Source: Rhodanobacteraceae bacterium (GTDB taxonomy: Bacteria; Pseudomonadota; Gammaproteobacteria; Xanthomonadales; Xanthomonadaceae). Taken from it: a stretch of 64,000 nucleotides of DNA. Both the position numbers and the translations under genes were made by a program. The stretch covers positions 62,001 through 126,000 of the forward strand of contig JACKOX010000007.1 in assembly GCA_024233975.1 (NCBI GenBank), written 5' to 3'. Positions 56,856 to 64,000 of this stretch are shown in pieces (position 1 is the first letter of the stretch; each line of letters begins with the position of its first letter). The notes beneath the pieces are model-generated. The model saw only the letters and a list, made by a program, of their open reading frames with translations. It was not told the DNA's origin and did no database searches.

Positions 56856-58336
56856 ATGAGGCCTTTCCTTTCAGTAACGCTGCTTTGCCTGTTGTCACTG
56901 CCCTGCCTCGCGGCGGAGCAGCACTTTGACTTCGAGAAAGCCAATGAGAACGGGCGACCCTTCGGCTGGAAAATCTCAGCTGATCGTTGCACGGCAAGAC
57001 TGGACGGCATTCGGACTAGCGGGGAGAAGGGTCTGCACTTCGACTGCACCAACGATGGCGACGGCGCGACAGCCGCATATGCCGCGCGCACCGTTGTTAC
57101 GGATCCTTCGCGCGCAGGCCGGGCGACCTTGAGCGGCGACCTGCGCTTTGAGGATGTCGCAGCCGGACATGCGGGCCTGTGGCTGCGCATCGACGGCGCA
57201 GACAGCATGTTGAAACTCAAGAACATGAGTGACAGAAAGCTCGGAGGCACCATCGACTGGGCAAGGTACAGCGTCACGGTGCGCTTCCCGAAAGAATCTC
57301 GGGGTATCACCTTTGGCGCGCTACTGAGCTCTGATGGCCAGCTCTGGACCGATAGCCTGACGCTGGACATCGCCTACGACGACGGTCCGCCCAAACTCAG
57401 AGAGGACCTTCGGAATTATCTCAATACAGCGCTTGATCTCATTGTCGAGAAGAGCATTTTCAGGCCAATTGATGTCCAGGCATTCAGGCGAGAATCCACT
57501 GATTCCGCATTGGGTTCCGAATCTGTCGACGAGATCCATGCGTCCATAGTGAATGCCCTTCGGCGACTGGGTGATGGGCATTTCACATCCAATCATACGC
57601 TGCAATGTCTCACATGAGTCGAAGATTCAGGAGCAGACGTTCACGACATGACTACCAAGCTCACAACCGATCACATCGCAATTGTGGAGGTGCCAGGGAT
57701 TGTCAAGGCAATGACAAGGTCAGAACCCGATTTGTTGATCATGGCCATCAAGCCTTGTCGGAGCTGGACTCCATGGTTGTGTGCGGCTGGGTAGTCGACC
57801 TGAGGCATGACCATGGCGGCGACATGTGGCCCATGCTCGCCGCACTCGGGCCATTGCTCGGTAATCAGGTGGTGGGCGCGTTTGTCTGGCCCGATGGCAA
57901 GCGCATGGAATGGTGGTACCGCGATGGCGGAGCGGGAGAATTCAAGAAGCCGGCTGCTTCCTCGTCTTCTACACCTCCCACAATAGTTGCGGGGAATGCG
58001 CCGTTGGCTGTCCTGATTGATGCCAACACGGCCAGTTCAGGCGAAATGACGGCAGTCGCCTTCAAGGGTCGCTCTCAGACCCGATTTTTCGGAAACCGAA
58101 CAGCCGGACTTGCAACCCCGCTCGCACACTTCATGCTGCCGGATGGTGCAGCGCTGTTTCTGGCAACCTCGACAGCTGAAGACCGCACCGGAAAACGCTA
58201 CCCGGTCGCAGTCGAACCAGACGTGCAAATCGACTCAACTGATGTAGACGAAAAGGACTGGTTCCTCGATCCGGCCGACCACCTCAGCGTCTGCAACATG
58301 ATCATCCCGTCGCGGGTAAAACCGGCGTCCGAATGA
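56856..58336 (+). pseudogene. S41 (tail-specific) peptidase, broken by a stop and a frameshift; C-terminus replaced by cyclophilin tail
   Basis: The first part (56856-57617, 253 residues) has a signal peptide (MRPFLSVTLLCLLSLPCLAA), a beta-rich domain and an S41-like helical region ending LGDGHFTSN, then an in-frame TGA at 57615-57617. The same frame continues with TTKLTTDHIAIVEVPGIV, which resembles the first strand of an S41 core. A shift to another frame at about 57715-57745 gives CGWVVDLRHDHGGDMWPMLA, the S41 signature, and IDANTASSGEMTAVAFKG, the catalytic Ser region, with RFFGNRTAGLAT. The last 25 residues copy the cyclophilin C-terminus. Read as one decayed gene; reading the pieces as separate genes is less likely. 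Confidence 0.82.
58254..58315 (+). repeat. 62-bp direct repeat, copy B (end of the S41 pseudogene)
   Basis: Identical to 56705-56766. The S41 frame runs into this copy, so the pseudogene ends with a segment originally from the cyclophilin gene. Confidence 0.9.
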
Positions 58337-58425
58337 CCACGTAGACTCGACAGCACAATTGGGAAGCCGAATTACTGTCATTCACGACCGGATTCGGGCA
58401 ATCTTCGCCGCTTGTCGGTTTCAAG

Positions 58426-60138
58426 ATGCCGCCCATCATGCGTACTGCCGCGATTTTTCTGCTGATTGTTGCTCTTTCAGGTGCTGCTGTTGGCGCCCAT
58501 GCTCAGGATTCGGTGTTCCGCGATGGCTTCGAGGCCGTGCCGAACATGACTTGTGTGGAGAAGAGCGTGCAGTCCACGTTCAACTTCCCCAGCGCCAACG
58601 GGCAGGATGCCGGCGCGCTGGTGACCTCCGCCTGCCTGCGGCTGGTGGATATCGCCGGAACGCTGACGCTGGACGAGCCCTATCGTGGTGCGCAGTTCCG
58701 CATCAACGGTGGTGCCTGGGTCGATCCGCCGATCGTGCTCGCCAACAACGACGAGATCGAAATCCGCGCCAGCGCGCCGATGGCCATCGATGACGTCAAC
58801 TGGGTCTACCTGTATGACGGCGGCAACGCGGTGGCAGACTTCCTGATCCGCACCCGCAACGACGTGCGCCCGGCCACCCTTTTCCGGGTGGGACCGGGAC
58901 GTACCTACACCGAACTCACCCAGGTCGCGGATCTGCTGCGTGCCGGCGACATCGTCGAGGTCGATGGCAACCAGAGTTATGCGCCGGTCGAATTCCAGCG
59001 CGCCGGGCTGCCGGCTTCGCCAATCACCATCCGCGGCATCCGTGTCAGCGGGCAGCGTCCGGAAATCGACGGCGGAACGATCACAGTTTCCTTCCGTGGT
59101 GCGCATCACTATGTGTTCGAAAACATCGATGTCACCGGCGGCAGCGAAGTCTGCGTCCGCAACGAGGCCAACGACGTCACCATCCGCGACAGCCATGTCC
59201 ACGACTGCACGCGGCACGGCATCCTCGGCGCCGACAACTACAGCGGCTCGCTGACCATCGACCGCGTCGAGGTCGACCATGCTGGCGGCGTGTTCAACGG
59301 CGAGAACCTGAAGCATCCGGTCTACATCGCCACCGACCGCGACCGCTATCCCGGCTCGCGCCTGCGCGTGCAGCACAGCTACATCCACGACTACGGCGGC
59401 AACGGCATCAAGAGCCGCTCCGAGCGCGACGAGATCTACTACAACTGGATCGACACCGGCACGCGCATCAACGGCGACGTGTACTACACCGTCGAACTGA
59501 ACGGTTACGAGGAATACGAATCCGTGCCCGGCATCAATGCCGACGTGGTCGGCAACGTGCTGGTACATCGCAACGTCTTTGGCGTGCGCCTCGGTGGCGA
59601 TGGCACCGGAAACCTGCGCGGCCGCGTGCGCTTCGTCCACAACACTCTGATCGTCGGTTCGGCCTTCGATCAGTACACGCCCGTCATCCGCTGGTTCGAT
59701 TCGCTGGAATCCGCCTATCTGGCCAACAACGTGTTCACCCGCATCAATGGCGATACCACGCCCCTGCGAATCCAGCGCGACGATGCCGTGTGGGTGAACG
59801 GCAGCATCGCCGTTGCCGGCGCCAACAACTGGGTGCCATCGGGCAGCAACAGCATCGCCGCCGGCTACTTCCCTGATGACTGGACCGGCACCGTGTTCGG
59901 AAGCGGCAATCCCGGTTATGCAAATCTCTCAGGCTTCGACAGTCTCGATCTGACCGTGCAGGCCGCCAGCGATATCGATGGCACCGCCAGCGCCGATCTC
60001 GATGGACCGACCGGCTACGAGATTCCCGATCCGCTGGCGCCACTGACCTTCATTGCACCAGCTACGGCGCCAATGAGCGATTCCGCGTTGAGCGCCATAC
60101 CACGGGCAGGAACGGCCACCAATATCGGCTCCAGATAG
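58426..60138 (+). CDS. Secreted right-handed beta-helix protein with N-terminal DGFE motif
   Basis: A 570-residue protein with a signal peptide (about residues 1-26, GAHA-Q) followed at once by DSVFRDGFEAVPNMTC, a short DGFE motif. A beta-sandwich-like region (about 45-145) precedes a long right-handed beta-helix (about 155-500) with DGNQSYAPVEF, HHYVFENIDVTGGSE, ANDVTIRDSHVHDCTRHGIL and IHDYGGNGIKSRSERDEIYY, as in pectate-lyase-like folds. Enzyme activity is not evident; polysaccharide binding or lyase function is possible. It starts 90 bp after the S41 pseudogene. Confidence 0.83.
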   Translation: MPPIMRTAAIFLLIVALSGAAVGAHAQDSVFRDGFEAVPNMTCVEKSVQSTFNFPSANGQDAGALVTSACLRLVDIAGTLTLDEPYRGAQFRINGGAWVDPPIVLANNDEIEIRASAPMAIDDVNWVYLYDGGNAVADFLIRTRNDVRPATLFRVGPGRTYTELTQVADLLRAGDIVEVDGNQSYAPVEFQRAGLPASPITIRGIRVSGQRPEIDGGTITVSFRGAHHYVFENIDVTGGSEVCVRNEANDVTIRDSHVHDCTRHGILGADNYSGSLTIDRVEVDHAGGVFNGENLKHPVYIATDRDRYPGSRLRVQHSYIHDYGGNGIKSRSERDEIYYNWIDTGTRINGDVYYTVELNGYEEYESVPGINADVVGNVLVHRNVFGVRLGGDGTGNLRGRVRFVHNTLIVGSAFDQYTPVIRWFDSLESAYLANNVFTRINGDTTPLRIQRDDAVWVNGSIAVAGANNWVPSGSNSIAAGYFPDDWTGTVFGSGNPGYANLSGFDSLDLTVQAASDIDGTASADLDGPTGYEIPDPLAPLTFIAPATAPMSDSALSAIPRAGTATNIGSR

Positions 60139-60225
60139 CAAATCGCTAGACTGAATGACAACCACAGCCTGCAGGCGTTTAACGTCAAGGTTACTGCTAC
60201 CAGCCGTCCAAGACTAACAGCGAGC

Positions 60226-60729
60226 TCATTTTTGACGACAGTCATATCGACCGCTGGACGGACTAAGTGAGGCTCCTCCTGGGCAGCGCTTACGTATCTC
60301 CGCACGAAGGCCGTCAGAACGCTGCTGCATTGCCATATAGATTGCGTCGTTCTCGGAATGCCAACGATTCAGTTCAGCGTCAGCAGCATCGCGCTTCCCC
60401 TGGTTTCTGAGCTTCCGAATCCTCTCAGACAAATCACGCTGCCGCTTGGAGTACTCCCGCTGAGAAGCGGAAACCGCCATCAATTCCTTGGACAACTGGG
60501 CGAGCGACAAACCATCTACCGGTGTGGCGTTTACCGTGATGGAGGACTTCGACGAAGCTTGCCGAATTGTCGAGGCAGTGGCGCTTGGATCGCATGGTCT
60601 GTCCTGGAAGTTGGTCTTTCCATTGGACTCGCACTTGTAAATGGCTCCAGCCTGAACCCCGTGGACCGGAATCGACAATGCCGCCAGGAGCCATCCGGCT
60701 ATAGCTGTTTTCCCCGCAAATCGAAACAT
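60226..60729 (-). CDS. DUF4124-domain exported protein, paralog A
   Basis: A 167-residue protein with a signal peptide (residues 1-27, HGVQA-G) and the DUF4124 core AGAIYKCESNGKTNFQDRPC, then a charged, coiled-coil-prone middle (REYSKRQRDLSERIRKLRNQ) and a C-terminal Cys pair (KRCPGG, RYDCRQ). The function of the family is unknown. The ATG at 60729 has GGAGGTGAA directly upstream. The next gene on the same strand is a paralog. Confidence 0.82.
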   Translation of the reverse strand: MFRFAGKTAIAGWLLAALSIPVHGVQAGAIYKCESNGKTNFQDRPCDPSATASTIRQASSKSSITVNATPVDGLSLAQLSKELMAVSASQREYSKRQRDLSERIRKLRNQGKRDAADAELNRWHSENDAIYMAMQQRSDGLRAEIRKRCPGGASLSPSSGRYDCRQK

Positions 60730-60804
60730 TTCACCTCCAGAAAAAGGATGCTCCACAGATAAGGTGCAAGACCTGCCAAACAGGCGCGAGTGGGCTGCTC
60801 CAAT

Positions 60805-61299
60805 CTATTTGCCACAGCCGTACCGTCGGGTTGCCGGCAAATAAACAACATTTCCTTGGCAACGCTTATGGATTTCCCTCGTTATCTCTTCTCTACGTTT
60901 GTCCACCGCTCCCGGATCAGCGTCGTGCTCTTTGTCCCAGCGATCCCATTCGGCGAATACATCTTTTCCCTGAGCCTGCATTTCACGTAGCCGCTTGGCC
61001 AATTCCAGCCTTTGTCTGCCCCAGTCCCCAAACGCATCATCAAGCGCGAGCATTTCCTCCGACAGTTCGTCCATCGAAAGCCCTTTGAGTGATCGTCTAC
61101 TGACACCAGACTGACGACGCGAATCTCCATCATGAGTTGTCGCTACTGTCGCGTCAGGGCCGCACGGACGATCTTGGTATTCAGTTCTACCATTGATCGT
61201 GCATTTGTAGATGGACCCGGCGTTCACCACCGGGCAAAGCATTGCAGCAAACAGTAAGCAGCATATAGCTACCATGATTGGGCGAGAGAATGTTGCCAT
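60805..61299 (-). CDS. DUF4124-domain exported protein, paralog B
   Basis: A 164-residue protein with a signal peptide (residues 1-27, VVNA-G), the DUF4124 core GSIYKCTINGRTEYQDRPCG, a helical middle (GRQRLELAKRLREMQAQGKD) and a C-terminal KRCQGN plus RYGCGK. Layout is the same as paralog A, including Cys positions, so the two arose by tandem duplication. It starts with ATG at 61299, with AAGGA upstream. A 20-bp perfect palindrome lies about 45 bp upstream. Confidence 0.82.
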   Translation of the reverse strand: MATFSRPIMVAICCLLFAAMLCPVVNAGSIYKCTINGRTEYQDRPCGPDATVATTHDGDSRRQSGVSRRSLKGLSMDELSEEMLALDDAFGDWGRQRLELAKRLREMQAQGKDVFAEWDRWDKEHDADPGAVDKRREEITREIHKRCQGNVVYLPATRRYGCGK

Positions 61300-61342
61300 C
61301 GGAAAATCCAATCCTTGAAAAAATTCTGCGTTCAATGCAGGA

Positions 61343-61362
61343 AATATTCTGCGCAGAATATT
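61343..61362. promoter_or_regulatory. 20-bp perfect palindrome upstream of the DUF4124 pair
   Basis: AATATTCTGCGCAGAATATT is a perfect 20-base palindrome, AT-rich at the ends, 44 bases upstream of the DUF4124 paralog B start. A second ATTCTGCG half-site occurs at about 61323-61330. It looks like a dimeric regulator operator; the regulator is not identified. Confidence 0.5.
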
Positions 61363-61416
61363 CGACTGACGGGGACGCCTGTACGAGCCGCCCTACGCAC
61401 TGCCCCACTCGCACCA

Positions 61417-61986
61417 TCAGCCGAATGGCACCACACCGATCAACGGTCCGTGCAGGTAGAGCACGAACACCGCTGTCAGACCGAGGCCGATGACAACCGT
61501 CAGCACAGTCATCGGCATCGATGTTGAACCAGTAGGCGACTTCGGACGACGCCGTGCGCTACGGAAATCAAGAATCGCCCAGATCAGGAACGCGGCGAAG
61601 ACGATCACCGAATGCAGCCAGCCGCTCATCAGCAGGTGAGCAAAGGCCCAGACCTTGACGCCAAGAATCATCGGATGGCCGAGCTTCGCGCGGATCGCGT
61701 TGCGCGGAACGTAGGCCGCCGCGACCAGCACGAAGGCAATCGCTACCAGCAGCGCACCGACATGGCGTAGCGCCATCGGCGGCAGCCACAGCAGCTGCGT
61801 GTGCTGGCGCGCCTGCCCGTAACCCCAGACCAGCAACACGAAGAAAGCAATGGACAGCAGGCTGTAGACGCCCTTCCACGCCAGTTCGCCCATGGCCGCG
61901 ATCCGGGCTTCCCGCCAGCGCGGCGCGACGATGCGAATGGAGTGGATGGCGAGGAATCCCAGCAGGCCGATCAGCAGGGCAGTCAT
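61417..61986 (-). CDS. NnrU family membrane protein
   Basis: A 189-residue integral membrane protein with about five to six TM segments, and the NnrU features LIGLLGFLAIHSIRIVAPRW, GELAWKGVYSLLSIAFFVLL and RNAIRAKLGHPMILGVKVWA followed by a His-containing segment. NnrU was linked to nitric oxide/nitrite metabolism in Rhodobacter; related proteins are of the isoprenylcysteine methyltransferase-like membrane group. No denitrification genes are nearby. The ATG at 61986 is the first sensible start; the longer frame upstream overlaps a divergent region. Confidence 0.85.
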   Translation of the reverse strand: MTALLIGLLGFLAIHSIRIVAPRWREARIAAMGELAWKGVYSLLSIAFFVLLVWGYGQARQHTQLLWLPPMALRHVGALLVAIAFVLVAAAYVPRNAIRAKLGHPMILGVKVWAFAHLLMSGWLHSVIVFAAFLIWAILDFRSARRRPKSPTGSTSMPMTVLTVVIGLGLTAVFVLYLHGPLIGVVPFG

Positions 61987-62261
61987 GTGCGTCTCCGTCG
62001 CGATGATGTCATCGCCGCATTCTGCCGCAGTTGGAATCGATTGACGTTGTGGGATCGGATTTACCGGCGCTGCCCGGGCAAGACCACCTCGAAGAACCAG
62101 ACCGGCCGATCGCATTGACGTCAGCAATTTCAACAGGTTGCCAAAAGGAATCGTCCACCACAGGCCTCTCATCCCGCAGGATTTTTCGACCTCTGGACAG
62201 TGTCGAGGCGATCGGCGCAGACTCTTGCCCGCGCCGCAGATGCGGCTTGAAGGAGCTGGTG

Positions 62262-63371
62262 ATGCGTGGATGTTTGCTTGCGTTTTTCCTGCTGCTGATG
62301 GCGTCGGCGACTGCCCATGCCAGCCAGCCCATTGCCAGCATCCACTATCCGCCATCGGACTGCTCCGGCGGCACCAGCGTGCTCAATGCCGAGGGCTGGG
62401 CCGAACTTTCGGTCGAGGCCGGCACCTATCCGAAAATGCTTTCGGAGCACGCGCTTACCAGCGCCGACAACGGCAGCGAACTCCCGATGGTCGGGGAAAT
62501 GCCCGGCAGCTTCGCCGAGATGGTTCCCGCGCTGACCAACGGCGTCAACGACAACCTGGCCTATGGATTCTTCGAGAACACGCAGAGCCTGGACGAAAAC
62601 AGCCTCTTCGCATCCGTACCCGAACGCAGCGGCCCCGATCTGCAGGGCTATCGCATTGATGGCATGACGGTACAGGTCATCGACGTCACCACGAACCTCA
62701 ACGGCTCGGGAACGCTGCTGCTGTTCAGCTGCGACCTCAACTTCGTGATCCATGGCGCGCACCTGCGCTCCCTGGGCGGCACGGTCTCCGGCCTTGCCGG
62801 CAGCGGCCTGCAGCTTGGCGTCAGCCTGAACGGCGGCGCCATCAGCGCCTTCGATCCCGGCGGCAACGGCAGCTTTGTCGTTCCCGGCCAAATCGGCGAC
62901 GGCGACAGCTACAGCATCAGTGTTGTCCAGCAGCCGAGCTCGCCCGGACAGATCTGTTCGGTCAGCAACGGCAGCGGCCTGATCAATGGCAGTGACATCG
63001 ACAACGTAGCGGTGACGTGTGGGAGCAGCATCCTTTCCAGCGATGCCCCGCTGCTGACGTTTTCGGTATTCGCACTGGGCGAGGTTTCGCCAGCACAGCA
63101 GTTGACGCTGCAGAACACCGGCGGCGGGACGATCACCCTGGGCTCGCTGGCGTTTTCGGGTCCGGGCGCGAATGATTTTTCATTCTTCGATGACGGCTGC
63201 AGTAGTGCGGCACTCGCTCCTGGCGGTCAGTGCGCGGTGCACGTGGACTACGGACCGTTGGCGGGGCCAACCAGCAATGCCCAGCTCGACATCCCGTCTG
63301 ACGGAGTCGGCGTCGACCATGTGCTGCTGACCGGCATTGTCCTCGAAGTGTTTGCCGGCGGCTTCGAGTAG
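62262..63371 (+). CDS. Exported hypothetical protein with C-terminal FAGGFE motif
   Basis: A 369-residue protein with a signal peptide (about residues 1-20, TAHA-S). An N-terminal domain (about 20-130) is followed by a beta-rich region (LGVSLNGGAISAFDPGGNGS), then a domain (about 240-360) resembling choice-of-anchor/ASPM-type beta-sandwiches (LTLQNTGGGTITLGSLAFSG, CAVHVDYGPLAG). It ends LLTGIVLEVFAGGFE, a short F-x-x-GFE tail also found in the protein at 37831-39351 (FNDGFE). The ATG at 62262 has AAGGAG upstream. Function unknown. Confidence 0.8.
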   Translation: MRGCLLAFFLLLMASATAHASQPIASIHYPPSDCSGGTSVLNAEGWAELSVEAGTYPKMLSEHALTSADNGSELPMVGEMPGSFAEMVPALTNGVNDNLAYGFFENTQSLDENSLFASVPERSGPDLQGYRIDGMTVQVIDVTTNLNGSGTLLLFSCDLNFVIHGAHLRSLGGTVSGLAGSGLQLGVSLNGGAISAFDPGGNGSFVVPGQIGDGDSYSISVVQQPSSPGQICSVSNGSGLINGSDIDNVAVTCGSSILSSDAPLLTFSVFALGEVSPAQQLTLQNTGGGTITLGSLAFSGPGANDFSFFDDGCSSAALAPGGQCAVHVDYGPLAGPTSNAQLDIPSDGVGVDHVLLTGIVLEVFAGGFE

Positions 63372-63422
63372 CCAGGCCAGGGCTTGCGCCTGTCTCGACC
63401 GCCGAGACGGCCGGCGGGGACA

Positions 63423-64000
63423 ATGCCTCGCATGAGCCGCTCTTCTCCACCGAACCAGCCAATCAAGGGCCGTGGTGCCACTTCGCGCCGCGAAGGGCGT
63501 TTTGAGGTCCGCACGGTGGAGGCCGTGGACGATGGCTGGGCGCGGACTCCCGATGACACCGACGCCGAGCCGGACAAGCCGGCCACCGAAGTCAGCTTCG
63601 AGCAGGCGCGCAGCATCATCACCCGCAACAATTCGCCCGACGTCGGTTTCGGGCAGTCGATCAATCCCATACGGGGCTGTGAGCACGGATGCGCCTACTG
63701 CTTTGCCCGGCCCACTCACTCCTACCTCGGGCTGTCGCCGGGCCTCGATTTCGAAACGAAGCTGATCGCCAAGCAGAACGCGGCGGAGCGCCTGCGCGAA
63801 GAACTGCGGCGACCGGGCTATCGCGTGCAGCCAATCGCCCTCGGCATCAACACCGATGCCTACCAGCCGGTGGAAAAGCGCCTCGGCATCACCCGCGCGC
63901 TGCTGGAAATCCTGCACGAAACCCGGCACCCGGTGAGCATCGTCACCAAGGGATCGCTGGTACTGCGCGACATCGACCTGCTCGCCGACATGGCGCGCCA
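63423..64000 (+). CDS. PA0069-type radical SAM protein, truncated by window end
   Basis: The N-terminal 192 residues of a radical SAM protein. The cluster motif is CEHGCAYC in NPIRGCEHGCAYCFARPTHS, and the preceding SIITRNNSPDVGFGQSINPI is characteristic of the PA0069/SplB-like family. Function is not established; some members are spore-photoproduct-lyase-like in sequence. Two in-frame starts, ATG at 63423 and 63432, are possible. Confidence 0.88.
   Translation, partial: MPRMSRSSPPNQPIKGRGATSRREGRFEVRTVEAVDDGWARTPDDTDAEPDKPATEVSFEQARSIITRNNSPDVGFGQSINPIRGCEHGCAYCFARPTHSYLGLSPGLDFETKLIAKQNAAERLREELRRPGYRVQPIALGINTDAYQPVEKRLGITRALLEILHETRHPVSIVTKGSLVLRDIDLLADMAR

Overview
The window is GC-rich gammaproteobacterial chromosome, most likely from the order Xanthomonadales/Lysobacterales (Xanthomonas, Lysobacter, Dokdonella and relatives). 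The evidence is gene order: lepA-lepB-DUF4845-rnc-era-recO, folP-ftsH-rlmE facing yhbY, and pyrG-kdsA-eno-ftsB-ispD-ispF-truD-surE-pcm-YqaA-nlpD all match, from memory, the layout in that order. No rRNA, tRNA, CRISPR array or recognisable insertion sequence was seen. Layout: 1-573 is the tail of a receiver/HPt phosphorelay protein. 647-10560 is housekeeping: DNA repair, ribosome maturation, protein export and translation, folate, FtsH and rRNA modification. 11028-13845 is a probable copper module (OprC-like TonB-dependent receptor plus DUF2946 protein). 13894-26783 is a long minus-strand core run for peptidoglycan-hydrolase activation, protein repair, isoprenoid, enolase, KDO and CTP synthesis, with a NodB-type deacetylase and two small unknown ORFs inserted. 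26943-31213 is the first clearly accessory block: a glycosyltransferase converging on a three-gene operon for two collagen-like Gly-X-Y proteins and a predicted exported protein with an IPTL-like tail. 31358-33603 is the ergothioneine pair egtB-egtD. 34831-42038 holds parE, a 58-residue membrane ORF, N-formylglutamate deformylase, a secreted beta-helix protein, glutathione reductase and a D-amino-acid dehydrogenase. 42429-46117 is a tandem pair of vibriolysin/thermolysin-type (M4) secreted proteases; the second copy has compensating indels that destroy its signal peptide. 46213-56796 contains slyD, an NlpC/P60 lipoprotein, two DEAD-box helicases flanking a NUDIX hydrolase, an HI0933-type flavoprotein, DUF1415, a MAPEG protein, a methyltransferase, an SrkA-type kinase and a periplasmic cyclophilin. 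56856-64000 is again accessory: a broken S41 peptidase whose end is a 62-bp copy of the cyclophilin 3' end, secreted beta-helix and repeat proteins, two tandem DUF4124 proteins with a 20-bp palindrome upstream, NnrU, and the start of a PA0069-type radical SAM protein. Two themes link the accessory parts. One is recent local duplication and conversion: M4 copies sharing a 307-bp identical tract, collagen-like genes sharing an N-terminal cassette, tandem DUF4124 genes and a duplicated cyclophilin tail. The other is a set of exported proteins carrying a short F-x-x-G-F-E motif, two at the extreme C-terminus and one just after the signal peptide. The collagen-like operon with its nearby glycosyltransferase is the best candidate for a poorly described system, possibly a glycosylated surface filament; that is inference. 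Two intrinsic terminators appear to lie inside the 3' ends of convergent coding sequences.
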